The notes: generated from the sequence alone by a model not told the origin. Positions 24,068-32,673 are shown, numbered from the stretch's first letter. The stretch: DNA of 33,759 bases from Acidimicrobiaceae bacterium (GCA_026708645.1 JAPOUM010000004.1:1-33759); one strand, 5' to 3'. Program-made: numbers and translations.

Positions 24068-24865
24068 ATGCATTCCAGTAGTCCGATGCGCCATGCCTCT
24101 TCAGGGTCGCAGGCGCTGCTTGGGGGCGATAGCACGCTGAACCTGTTGGCTTTGGCTTTAGCTGCCGCTGGCGGTTGCGTTGCGGGCAGGCTCGGGGCTG
24201 TCGTGGCTGACCGCTTCTCCCCCACTGTTGAGCGCGAACGTCGCTTCGGATGGCAGGAGGCGGTGACGGGTGTGCTGGCGGCGGTGACGGTCGCCCGTTT
24301 CGGTGTCGGCTGGGAGATGGCGCCTGCGCTGGTGGCCGTCGTGTCGCTGGTGACCTTGTCTGTGGTGGATCTGCGCACCTACCGCCTGCCCGACGCGCTC
24401 ACGTTCCCGGCGCTGGGTTTGAGCCTGGCAGCGGTGACGGCGGAGTCGCTGGCCTCCGGTCGGGCTGAGGCCGTCGTCACTGCAGTCGCCACCGGCGCCG
24501 GGCTGGGGGCGGTGATGTGGATCCTGCACGAGATGCGGCCCTCCAGTCTGGGTTTCGGCGACGTGAAGCTCGCTCCCGTGCTGGGCGTCAACCTCGGCTG
24601 GGCCGCCGCCGTCCTCGACGAGGGTTGGAGCGCCGCGGTGCTGCTCGCATCGGCTGCTCTGCTGTTCGCCAGCCTGGCCGCAGCGGCTCTGGCGCTGGTC
24701 GTGGCCTGGCTGCAACGCCGCGGCGTCGATGCTCTGCCCGACCCCGAACGCGACCCTCGAGCCCCTGCGCGCCGCCTGCGCGAGACGGTCGTGCCCTTCG
24801 GCCCGGCCCTCGCCGCAGGCACCCTGGCCGCGATGCTGGCCGCCCCCGCTGTCACCGCCTTGTAG
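24068..24865 (+). CDS. tadV: Prepilin peptidase (A24 family, TadV/CpaA type)
   Basis: A 265-residue polytopic membrane protein (ATG at 24068, an AGGGAG ribosome site about 14 bases upstream). The two catalytic aspartates of A24 aspartic peptidases are visible: Asp101 in SVVDLRTYRLPDALT and Asp165 in the GFGDVK motif (residues 162-167). Hydrophobic helices surround them. It should cleave the leaders of pilins A and B and the TadE-type proteins. No N-terminal methylase domain with CxxC motifs is present, as usual for the Tad subgroup. An upstream ATG at 23972 would add 32 residues unlike the family. A 90-base stretch around GFGDVK is duplicated at 25421-25510. Confidence 0.88.
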   Translation: MHSSSPMRHASSGSQALLGGDSTLNLLALALAAAGGCVAGRLGAVVADRFSPTVERERRFGWQEAVTGVLAAVTVARFGVGWEMAPALVAVVSLVTLSVVDLRTYRLPDALTFPALGLSLAAVTAESLASGRAEAVVTAVATGAGLGAVMWILHEMRPSSLGFGDVKLAPVLGVNLGWAAAVLDEGWSAAVLLASAALLFASLAAAALALVVAWLQRRGVDALPDPERDPRAPARRLRETVVPFGPALAAGTLAAMLAAPAVTAL

Positions 24866-24879
24866 ACGCTTGCGCCAGC

Positions 24880-25622
24880 AGGTGTCGGTTTCGAGATCGC
24901 CCTGGCGCTGGGGGCGGTCTCCGTGCTGCGGGAGCGGGGCGCGCACGCTGTCAGGTGTCGGTTTCGAGATCATCTTCTGCGACTGCGCCTGACCGGGCAA
25001 CTATTTATGAGACTGCGCCGGTGAGTGAGAGTTCGATCTAGCTTCGTGCGAGGCGGCGAACTCCGCAGGTCATCGGCCTGCAAGAGCGTGAGCGGGCAGG
25101 TGATAGTTCGTTGCGTCACGACTAGGAAGCCGGGCAGGTATGCCGCGGATCCGACAGAGCACGCCCGGCGTCCATCTGCTTCTGTCGCTGCAACGCCCCA
25201 TCCGGGCAAAGGAATGCCGCGGATCCGACAGAGCACACGGATGGGCGAGAGTGCGTCTCGGCGAGGCGGCGCCGTTAGCGCGGGATGCTCGCTGCGGTCT
25301 GAATACCACCGGAGCCGCAACCGGATGGCGTCACCCGCCGACCGTTACCGCCCGGGATGCTCGCTGCGGTCTGAATAGCACTGGGGCCGCGGCTGGATGG
25401 CGTCGACCGTTACCGTCGTCGGGCTGGGGCGGTGATGCGGATCCTGCACGAGATGCGGCCCTCCAGCCTCGGTTTCGGCGACGTGAAGCACGCTCCCGCG
25501 CTGGGCGTCAGCGTGTGGACGCAGCCGGCCTCCGCTCGCTCGGCCTCCATACGGCCCGCACAATTCCGCCACACGCTGCGCAGCGCCCAAGTGCATCCGG
25601 TCCCTGTTCGCTCGGCCTCTAT
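24880..25622 (+). repeat. Series of unrelated direct-repeat pairs, each 72-74 bp apart
   Basis: Pairs seen: AGGTGTCGGTTTCGAGATC at 24880 and 24953 (73); ATGCCGCGGATCCGACAGAG at 25140 and 25214 (74); CGGGATGCTCGCTGCGGTCT and most of the following unit at 25281 and 25353 (72); CGCTCGGCCTC(C/T)AT at 25537 and 25609 (72). The sequences of the four pairs are unrelated to each other. The 965-base spacer 24866-25830 contains them, the duplicated peptidase fragment and perhaps one small frame, but no convincing complete gene. Confidence 0.75.
25421..25510 (+). pseudogene. Duplicated fragment of the prepilin peptidase gene
   Basis: These 90 bases match 24500-24590 inside the peptidase gene with about six changes, one of them a lost G. 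The fragment keeps the catalytic motif: a frame from 25432 reads RILHEMRPSSLGFGDVKHAP, where the gene has KLAP. Beyond the fragment, both sides are unrelated to the gene and part of the 72-bp repeat series. The lost G breaks the frame to its left, so this is a gene remnant and not a second peptidase. Confidence 0.75.
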
Positions 25623-25674
25623 GTCGCTGCTACTTGACGAACAGCTCGAATGGTGGCATCATTGAGATGTGTTG

Positions 25675-25827
25675 ATGCTTTGTTTGAATATGCAGATTTC
25701 TTGTTTGAGTTGTCTGAGCTTCGGTAGTGGATGCAGACGGTCGCTGTCGCACGCTTCGCGGATGCTGGCGCCCGATGGTTCGAACGACTTGGGCGGTCTG
25801 GCCCGCAGCGACGCGGTGGCAGGCTGA
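25675..25827 (+). other. Small open frame, possibly the decayed 3' end of a TadG-like gene
   Basis: A 50-codon frame ends three bases before the start of the next gene. Its last codons, GGLARSDAVAG, resemble the end of the TadG-like protein, TLARDGTVTG; at DNA level TCTGGCCCG and CGGTG(A/G)CAGGCTGAGC are shared. The upstream part is Cys- and Ser-rich and unlike anything else here. It may be a remnant or a tiny gene. Confidence 0.25.
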
Positions 25828-25830
25828 GCG

Positions 25831-28800
25831 ATGACGATGCGGGCATCCCGATCCGCTGAAGGCTCGATCAGCGGCGACCGGCTGCGTCACTGCGGGCGCC
25901 GCAGGCCGCTGCGCCGCAAGCGGATGCGGCACAGCGAGTCTCGGGGCAGCGCCTCGCTGGAGTTGGTGATCTTGGTGCCGGCGCTCACAGCGCTGGTGCT
26001 GTTCGTGATGTGGGCCGCCGAGGGAGGCCGTGCCAGCCTGATCGCCGATCTCGCCGCTGAGGAGGCCGCCACCGCGGCCGCTGCGGCCTGCGAGCTCGAC
26101 GACCCTGAATGTCTCGACAGCGTCGCCGGCGAGGTTCTGGCTTCGAGGCCCGGTCTAGCCGAATTGTGCGCCAACGGCCCGGAACCGTCGAGTTTGGTGG
26201 AAACGAACACAGACGACGGCTTCGCTGTGAGAGCAGGCGACGCCGTGTCGGTAGGAGTGCTGTGCCGCTCGGAGGGGTCGGTGGCGCCGGTGCGAGGCTT
26301 CACCCCCGCCGTGAACTTCTACGGCCAGGCCACCCATGTGGTAGCCGGCCCCGAACGGAACGTGACGCTCGACGCCCCTCAAGCAGTCATCGAAGGCGAC
26401 GAGATCGAGTTCACCATCCAGGTCACCCCTCCACCAACCACATCCCTAACCCTGAACCTCAGCTTGACCCAAGAGGGCGGGTTCGTGGTGGAAAAAGACG
26501 ACACAACCAAAGTCGTAAACGACTTGGGCAGCATCGTGAAGGACTTGCCAATCTGCACTATCGAGGCCGCCCTCGCTGATGGCACAGCAAATTCAGACAG
26601 CGAAACGGGAACTCCAGACAGTGGAACGGAAATTCCGGTCGATGAAGGCGAAAATAGCATCGGCGGCACCGACCCAGCGTCCTGCAGTGGCGGCGACTCG
26701 GTCATCACCTGGAAGAATCCGAGCGTAATCAAGAACAGTAACGCTGATGACAGCTGGCAAGTCAAGTTTTCGCTCAACACGCAAGGCGACGACGTGGTGG
26801 AGCCCGACGGCGAGGTGACGGCCACAGTCACGGTCCCGGACGGCTCAGACTACGAAGCCGGACGCCAAGCTACAGCCAAGGTCACGATCATAAGCGATGA
26901 CGTGCCCGCAGTGACTATCAAAGCCGGATCTGATGTGACTGAGGGCGACACCCCGGCGGAAGCGGTGTTCACCCTTGAGGTTCCCGCCGGTCAAACCCCA
27001 GTGACTGACACTCCCATCAAGATCATGGTAAGCGAGTCCCACAACCAGCTGGCAGCTGGCGACACCGGCGAGAAAACAGTCATGCTCAAAGCCGGACAGA
27101 ACAAAGCCACCCACAGGATCACGATCCCCAACGACAACGATGTCGAGCTAATCAGCACGGTCACCGTCACCATCCAACCCGATGACGGCTGCAGCGTCTC
27201 AACATCGACTACCGATCCTCCAGACTGCCCGCCGCCCTCGACTCTGACGTGCCCGCCCGACAGTACATCAGGGCCGCGTTGCCGCTACGACGTTGCAACA
27301 CCCAGTGAAGCTTCGCTGACGGTCAAAGACGACGACGTGCCTGGAGTGACTATCAAAGCCGGATCTGATGTGACTGAGGGCGACACCCCGGCGGAAGCGG
27401 TGTTCACCCTTGAGGTTCCCGCCGGTCAAGCTCCAGTGACTGACGCCGCCATCAAGATCATGGTAAGCGAGTCCCACAACCAGCTGGCAGCTGGCGACAC
27501 AGGCGAGAAAACAGTCACGCTCAAAGCCGGAGAACTCGAAGCGACTCACACGATCACGATCCCGAACGACAACAAAGTCGAGGGGCGCAGCGAAGTCACC
27601 GTCACGATCATCGACGGGACCGACGACTACGAAATCGGTAATCCGAAGGAAGCCTCGCTGACGGTCGAAGACGACGATGTGCCCACAGTCACGCTCAAAG
27701 CCGGATCTGACTTTGTTACTGAGGGTAAAGATGCAGAGTTCACGATCACCGCCGACGATGCACCGCTCAATGACATAACTGTGAACTTGTCGGTGGAAGA
27801 GACCAGAAGCATGCTTGAGGCTGGTGCCACTGGTGCGGGCAAGACGGTCACGCTCAGTGCCGGAGACACCGAAGCAACTTACCCAATTCCGACCGACGAC
27901 GACGACGTGGTCGAAAAGCCCAGCGAAGTCACTGTCACCATCCAACGCGGTGAAGGCTACAACGTTGGAGCACCCGGTAAAGCTTCGCTGACGGTCGAAA
28001 ACAACGATGTGCCCACAGTCACGATCGAGGCTGGATCTGATTCTGATGTGGCGGAGGGTGAAGATGCAGTGTTCACGATCACCGCCGACCAAGAACCACT
28101 CGAACCCATAACCGTGCACTTGTCGGTGGAAGAGACCAAAAGCATGCTTCAAGCTGGTGCTACTGGCGCGAAAACAGTCATGCTCACTGCTAGTAAAACC
28201 ACAACGACCCACTTGATTCAGACTGACGACGACGAGGTGGTCGAGAATTCCAGCAAAGTCACCGTTACCGTGACCCCCGATGAGAAATACAATCCCGCAG
28301 ACACACCTAGCGATTCTCTTTGGATATCTGATAACGATAGTCCAGCGGTGTCGGTATCAGCCGGGCCAGAGATCACTGAAGGCGAAGATGCCGTGTTCAC
28401 GGTTAGAGCGCATCAGGCACCACTCGAACTTCTGTTGGTGCGTGTCGACATCAAAGAAGCATCCAGCGATTTCGTGTCTTACGCGCACGGAGGCATCCGC
28501 ATAGTCGAAATCGCCGCCGGAGAGAAAACAGGTGAACTGAAGGTGCCCACCATCGATGACGATGTCGTAGAAGGATCAGGCGAAATCACTGCCACAGCTG
28601 TTGATATCCTCGGCGATGATCCTGAGTACACCGTCGTCGAGCCCACGACCGCGTCGATTATCGTCAACGACAACGAGCCTGTCGTCACCATCACAGCACC
28701 CGCTGATCCCATAATCGAGGGGGGTAAAGCTCCTGTGTTCACCCTGCACGCCGACCCTGCCCCCAAGTCGGCAGTGACTGTGCCAGTTACCGTTACCCAG

Positions 28801-29922
28801 GACGGCGACTTCCTGGCACCCTCCGCCATCCGCACATACCACGTCACAATCAACCCGAAAAGCAAGACCAATACACTCATCGCAGGAAGCGCTAGCGGCG
28901 CACTGCATTTGCCGCGCACCGTCGATGACGACGTCACCGAAGACGCCGGCACTGTCACGGCTTCCATCGCCGGGCAGAGCAGCACTTCATACACCGTCGG
29001 CGAGCCCGACACTGCCACCGTCGCCGTCGCCGACAACGACATGACGGTCGAAGTCACAGCGGTCAAGCCGGAAGTCAATGAAGGCGAGCCCGCCGTGTTC
29101 ACAGTCGAAGCCAGCGCGGCGCCCACCGAAGCCTTGACCGTCAACGTCGACATCAGCCAAGCCGGCGATTTCGTGGACAGGAGACAGACCGGTGCTCGCA
29201 AGGTCACCATCGCCGCCGGAAGCACCACCTCCCCCGAAATTCGAGTGCCCACCAACGGCAACAATTTAGATCAAGACGACGGCGAAGTCACCGCTACCGT
29301 CACTACTGGCACCGACTACACGCCTGGAACAGACTCCAGCGCTAGCGTCATTATCAAAGACGACGACAGCGTCCTCCGTGGCCTTGCGAAACGCAGAAAT
29401 ACTTTCATACGCTGCCTACTGAATAGGGACTCAGGTAACCGTATCACTTACTTAGGTAACCGTATCTCCGAAAGCAGTTCACAAGAGTTTTGCACTTATC
29501 CTATGGGGTATTTTCGCGAAGATCTGGATGTTATGATATATTTCGGTGACCCTAATTCTGCAATCGTTCATAACCGTCTTGATGAGAACTATCTACAAAA
29601 GGGCATACCGCTAGCCACCCCGGCAGCCAGTTGCGCCGAGCCGGGTGCGGATGTGATCATCGCCAGAGACACCATACCCCCGACTGTCTTCGGAGATGCA
29701 CCCGCCGGTACCGGTGATGCCCTCATAGCTCCAGGCGCAATTCACACCGTATACTCAACCGCTGACAGCGATATACATATCGATTTCAAAATCCGCGTAT
29801 GTGACGACAATGAGAGCGAAGGACCTGAAGTGTTCGCATTGGTGGTTGACTGGCGTGCAGCGAGCGAGCCAGGCAAGAGAAGAACCGACATTGAAGTGCT
29901 CACGATCATCCGCAGCGACTGA
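25831..29922 (+). CDS. Giant TadE-like/Calx-beta repeat protein, probable pilus-linked adhesin
   Basis: A 1363-residue protein. A 39-residue Arg-rich leader ends in SRG, followed by SASLELVILVPALTALVLFVMWA: a prepilin/TadE motif with Gly at -1, Glu at +5 and one membrane helix. Residues 65-180 form a TadE-like stalk region with several Cys. From about 185 to 1180 run Calx-beta-like units: each has an acidic opening such as VTEGDTPAEAVFTLE or VAEGEDAVFTITAD, then VTVTI, then an acidic turn (DDDVP, DDD, NDN), the pattern of calcium-binding beta sandwiches. The last 180 residues are unlike the rest and AT-richer. Located at the end of the Tad locus, it is probably inserted or assembled through the pilus machine and displayed outside; this is inference. 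Confidence 0.82.
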   Translation: MTMRASRSAEGSISGDRLRHCGRRRPLRRKRMRHSESRGSASLELVILVPALTALVLFVMWAAEGGRASLIADLAAEEAATAAAAACELDDPECLDSVAGEVLASRPGLAELCANGPEPSSLVETNTDDGFAVRAGDAVSVGVLCRSEGSVAPVRGFTPAVNFYGQATHVVAGPERNVTLDAPQAVIEGDEIEFTIQVTPPPTTSLTLNLSLTQEGGFVVEKDDTTKVVNDLGSIVKDLPICTIEAALADGTANSDSETGTPDSGTEIPVDEGENSIGGTDPASCSGGDSVITWKNPSVIKNSNADDSWQVKFSLNTQGDDVVEPDGEVTATVTVPDGSDYEAGRQATAKVTIISDDVPAVTIKAGSDVTEGDTPAEAVFTLEVPAGQTPVTDTPIKIMVSESHNQLAAGDTGEKTVMLKAGQNKATHRITIPNDNDVELISTVTVTIQPDDGCSVSTSTTDPPDCPPPSTLTCPPDSTSGPRCRYDVATPSEASLTVKDDDVPGVTIKAGSDVTEGDTPAEAVFTLEVPAGQAPVTDAAIKIMVSESHNQLAAGDTGEKTVTLKAGELEATHTITIPNDNKVEGRSEVTVTIIDGTDDYEIGNPKEASLTVEDDDVPTVTLKAGSDFVTEGKDAEFTITADDAPLNDITVNLSVEETRSMLEAGATGAGKTVTLSAGDTEATYPIPTDDDDVVEKPSEVTVTIQRGEGYNVGAPGKASLTVENNDVPTVTIEAGSDSDVAEGEDAVFTITADQEPLEPITVHLSVEETKSMLQAGATGAKTVMLTASKTTTTHLIQTDDDEVVENSSKVTVTVTPDEKYNPADTPSDSLWISDNDSPAVSVSAGPEITEGEDAVFTVRAHQAPLELLLVRVDIKEASSDFVSYAHGGIRIVEIAAGEKTGELKVPTIDDDVVEGSGEITATAVDILGDDPEYTVVEPTTASIIVNDNEPVVTITAPADPIIEGGKAPVFTLHADPAPKSAVTVPVTVTQDGDFLAPSAIRTYHVTINPKSKTNTLIAGSASGALHLPRTVDDDVTEDAGTVTASIAGQSSTSYTVGEPDTATVAVADNDMTVEVTAVKPEVNEGEPAVFTVEASAAPTEALTVNVDISQAGDFVDRRQTGARKVTIAAGSTTSPEIRVPTNGNNLDQDDGEVTATVTTGTDYTPGTDSSASVIIKDDDSVLRGLAKRRNTFIRCLLNRDSGNRITYLGNRISESSSQEFCTYPMGYFREDLDVMIYFGDPNSAIVHNRLDENYLQKGIPLATPAASCAEPGADVIIARDTIPPTVFGDAPAGTGDALIAPGAIHTVYSTADSDIHIDFKIRVCDDNESEGPEVFALVVDWRAASEPGKRRTDIEVLTIIRSD
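26911..27530 (+). repeat. Near-identical duplicated Calx-beta segment
   Basis: The stretch 26911-27096 is repeated at 27346-27531, 435 bases (145 codons) later, with few differences. Other Calx-beta units in the same gene are much more diverged, so this copy arose recently by duplication or gene conversion. Confidence 0.8.
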
Positions 29923-29958
29923 CGAGCCCCTGCTGCCATCCTCTTCACTAACGCCATT

Positions 29959-30447
29959 TCAGAGAACGGCCGTCCCGAGTTCGGCATCAGACACCTTGAC
30001 CTCTTCGTAGAACTTGGTCGCAACCTTGCCATGATTCCGCGCCGCACGTTTGAACAACTCCCACGGATCTTGAGGTTTAGGCGACCGCGGCCGCATCCAG
30101 AACACGCCAGATCTCCCCGACCTGATCGCGCTCACAGCGGGCTGGAGATCAAGAAGCAAGGCTCCGGTAGCACGGATCGGATCGTCACCCACGCCCTCTA
30201 CAGCGAAGACGGCGAGTCCAGTTTTGAGAATAGCCGCCAACTCCTTGGGATTACGCAGCATCCTGTAGTTCAACGTGACCAAGCCTTCGTACCCGAGCTG
30301 CTTCAGCGCTATCAACAGACTTCGATCATCAAGCACTGTCAGCCTGTGGTCGATCGTGCGAAGCGGCACGAGCCGCAAATCCCCCATCAGAGGCTCGAGC
30401 CCTTTGAGGATCGTCTCAGGAAAGTTCTGATCCAACGGCAGTCGCAT
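29959..30447 (-). CDS. PIN-like toxin-type protein partnered with DUF433 protein
   Basis: A 162-residue protein that begins MRLPLDQNFPETILKGL, like the D-x-N-x-P opening of PIN-like DUF5615/Mut7-C-type toxins. A second acidic site, TVLDDRSLLIAL (Asp40/41), follows. The usual third acidic motif (VTxDxDF) reads VTLNYRML here, so Asn60 replaces Asp. The C-terminal extension (DPWELFKRAARNHGKVATKF) is longer than in small DUF5615 toxins. Its start codon shares one base with the stop of the DUF433 gene (TGATG), the typical antitoxin-toxin order, so it is likely cotranscribed. It may act as an RNase inhibited by its partner; not proven by sequence. Confidence 0.7.
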   Translation of the reverse strand: MRLPLDQNFPETILKGLEPLMGDLRLVPLRTIDHRLTVLDDRSLLIALKQLGYEGLVTLNYRMLRNPKELAAILKTGLAVFAVEGVGDDPIRATGALLLDLQPAVSAIRSGRSGVFWMRPRSPKPQDPWELFKRAARNHGKVATKFYEEVKVSDAELGTAVL

Positions 30448-31127
30448 CAGGCTGCGAGCGAACGCTCGAAGTCGATCGCTTCCTCAAAAAAACTGGCATC
30501 GAAGCCGGGGTAGAGGCTCGCAATCTTGTCTGTATCGACAATCCTGCGGTACAAAGCAGCAGCAACCTGCGTCGTGATGCGGGAACCGGCTAGATGAGGC
30601 TCGCCCGAAACCCTACCCGGAATGATGCGAAGGTTGGGCCGCGGTCGCAGAAGGCTGGGCCCCTGCTGCCCACCGAACTCAAACGGGCCTAGCAGATCCA
30701 GGACGCCAGGCAACGCCTGCTGCCCGGCTGCTTCGGGCACGCCGTCAACCATCACCCAGATCTTCGCTGCGGAATCGACGCGCAGCGGCGAGTCAGGCTG
30801 CTCCCCGCTGTCGTCCCATATATCCAGTCCTCGAAACTCCAGTTCGGCCAAAGCTTTACGCACACGCGGCATGGGACTGGCCGCGATCTGATTACTACGT
30901 CCCTGCTTTGGGTGCCGCAGCCAATAGACGATGCGCAGCGCCATGAGATCGGCGTATGACCACAGCTTGATCCTCCTCGGCGAAACCGAGGGCTCAACAA
31001 TCCCATTGCGTGCCCACGAATAGACCGTTGACAGCGGGACCCCTGAGAGGGCGGCGGCTCGCGGCCCTTCGTAGCATCCCTCGAACGCTGCTTCGACACG
31101 AGCCGACAGCTCAAGCGTTTGCCCCAT
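30447..31127 (-). CDS. Antitoxin-type protein: MerR-like HTH plus DUF433
   Basis: A 226-residue protein from ATG 31127 (GTG 31133 would add two residues). Residues 20-60 form a helix-turn-helix like that of MerR proteins (RAAALSGVPLSTVYSWARNGIVEP, then YADLMALRIVYWLR). The C-terminal 50 residues (GRVSGEPHLAGSRITTQVAAALYRR and EEAIDFERSLAA) match DUF433, a common antitoxin fold. It precedes and overlaps the PIN-like gene, so it probably neutralises it and represses its own promoter. A TATAGT -10-like element lies on the same strand upstream of the start (plus positions near 31150-31158). Confidence 0.75.
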   Translation of the reverse strand: MGQTLELSARVEAAFEGCYEGPRAAALSGVPLSTVYSWARNGIVEPSVSPRRIKLWSYADLMALRIVYWLRHPKQGRSNQIAASPMPRVRKALAELEFRGLDIWDDSGEQPDSPLRVDSAAKIWVMVDGVPEAAGQQALPGVLDLLGPFEFGGQQGPSLLRPRPNLRIIPGRVSGEPHLAGSRITTQVAAALYRRIVDTDKIASLYPGFDASFFEEAIDFERSLAA

Positions 31128-31248
31128 GGACACCCTGCCTCAACCAGTAGACAATGGACTATACACGATCCGTCCGGTCGAGAGCGACATCGCGATCGCG
31201 GCTGCGCTGAACGGCCCTCTCAGACTTGGTCTTCAATCTGCAGTGTGA
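31126..31248 (+). pseudogene. Truncated 5' end of a third DUF4143 ATPase
   Basis: A 40-codon frame from ATG 31126 reads MDTLPQPVDNGLYTIRPVES, then DIAIAAALNGP, before a stop. The start resembles ATPase copy 1 (MTDTLTPDGYRTRV), and PVESDIA(IA)AAL is nearly identical to LVESDIAAAL of copy 2, which begins 300 bases downstream. After about residue 31 the frame loses similarity before Walker A. It is best read as a broken paralogue or failed duplication. Its ATG overlaps the divergent antitoxin ATG. Confidence 0.6.
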
Positions 31249-31425
31249 GCGACTTGCAATTTGTAGCGCTAGCGATCTCCAAAATGCATTACGCTAAACT
31301 AAAGCGGTGGGTCGCGATTCGCAGGATTCAGACAGTCGAAGCTTTGACGGAACCGTGAGCGGGGGTGCCGGCTTCGCAGGCGAGCGCTCAGCCGAGAGGC
31401 TGCTGAGCCAGCCGGGCCTCTGACA

Positions 31426-32673
31426 ATGCCCGGCTACCGCCTGCGCCTGGTCGAAAGCGACATCGCAGCTGCGCTGAGCCGGGTGGGGGCAGTCGTCGTC
31501 GACGGAGCGCGCGCCTGCGGCAAGACGTGTACCTCCCGTCGCTTCGCTCGCAGCGAGGCCCGTCTCGACGATCCGGCGACCATGCTGCTGGCTGAGACCA
31601 CCCCCGAAGCCTTGTTGACGGGAGGTGTCCCTCGCCTTCTTGACGAATGGCAGCACGCCCCGACACTTTGGAACAGTGTGCGGCGCGAGTGCGACGACCG
31701 AGCCGAACCGGGCCAGTTCATCTTGACCGGCTCGGCCGTCCCGGCCGATGACGTCACCAGGCACTCTGGGATGGGACGGATAGCGCGCGTGCGTATGCGT
31801 CCCATGTCTCTGTTCGAGTCCGGCCACTCCGGTGGCGAGGTTTCCATCGGAGCGCTGTTAGACGGTGAGACTGCGGGCGCACTGCCCAGCGGCGCAGCGC
31901 TGAACGATGTGGCGTCTTGGATATGTGCGGGCGGTTGGCCCGCCAACCTGGGCGCCTCCGCGACTGCCGCCACCCGGACTATCGGCGACTACATCAACGA
32001 AGCAGCCCGTGTGGAAGTCGCCGACGCTGTCGGCGTGCGCCATCAGCCCGAGGCGCTGCTCCGGCTGATGCGCTCGATAGCCCGCAACGTGTCGACCGAA
32101 GCCAACTTGACTGCCCTCGCGTCAGACGCCGGCGGGCAAACGCCGTTGGCTCGCAGCACGGCAGCCGCCTATATGGACGCACTCGAACGCATCTTCGTGG
32201 TGGAGCCTCAGCCGGCGTGGTCCGTGCAGATGCGGTCCCGTGCGACTCTGCGCAAGACGCCGAAGATCCACTTCGTGGACCCGTCGCTGGCTGCTTCAGC
32301 GCTGCGGGCGACTCCCCGACGGCTGCTGTCCGATCCCGAGACGCTCGGACTGCTGTTCGAGTCGCTGGTGGTGCGCGACCTGCGCGTCTACAGCCAAGTT
32401 CACACGGGCTCGCTCTACCACTACCGAGACAGTGTCGGACTCGAAGCCGTCGTCGAGCGCGACGACGGGGCGTGGCTCGCAGTCGAAGCCAAGCTCAGCC
32501 CGTCGCCGAAGTCGGTGAGCGCTGCCGCAGCATCGCTGTTGAGGCTGCGCGACAAGGTCTCCGCACGACGCGCCCAAGACCTGGCCACGCTGCTGGTAGT
32601 GACCTCCACCGGTGCTGCCTACCGCCGCAAAGACGGCGTCCAAGTAGCTCCTGTCACCACTCTCGGCCCCTGA
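31426..32673 (+). CDS. AAA ATPase with DUF4143 domain (copy 2)
   Basis: A 415-residue paralogue of the protein at 530-1801. Walker A is GARACGKT (residues 27-34), Walker B RLLDEWQ near 70-76, sensor ILTGSA near 99-104, and CAGGWP matches CRGGWP of copy 1. In the C-terminal nuclease-like core, copy 1 has GLEVDAVVE and AAEVKLG, while this copy has GLE-AVVE (residues 338-344) and AVEAKLS: two residues including the conserved Asp are deleted in frame. ATP binding should be intact but metal-dependent activity of the C-terminal fold is probably lost. The 177-base spacer upstream holds no gene and no copy of the 23-bp-spaced repeat of copy 1. Confidence 0.88.
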   Translation: MPGYRLRLVESDIAAALSRVGAVVVDGARACGKTCTSRRFARSEARLDDPATMLLAETTPEALLTGGVPRLLDEWQHAPTLWNSVRRECDDRAEPGQFILTGSAVPADDVTRHSGMGRIARVRMRPMSLFESGHSGGEVSIGALLDGETAGALPSGAALNDVASWICAGGWPANLGASATAATRTIGDYINEAARVEVADAVGVRHQPEALLRLMRSIARNVSTEANLTALASDAGGQTPLARSTAAAYMDALERIFVVEPQPAWSVQMRSRATLRKTPKIHFVDPSLAASALRATPRRLLSDPETLGLLFESLVVRDLRVYSQVHTGSLYHYRDSVGLEAVVERDDGAWLAVEAKLSPSPKSVSAAAASLLRLRDKVSARRAQDLATLLVVTSTGAAYRRKDGVQVAPVTTLGP

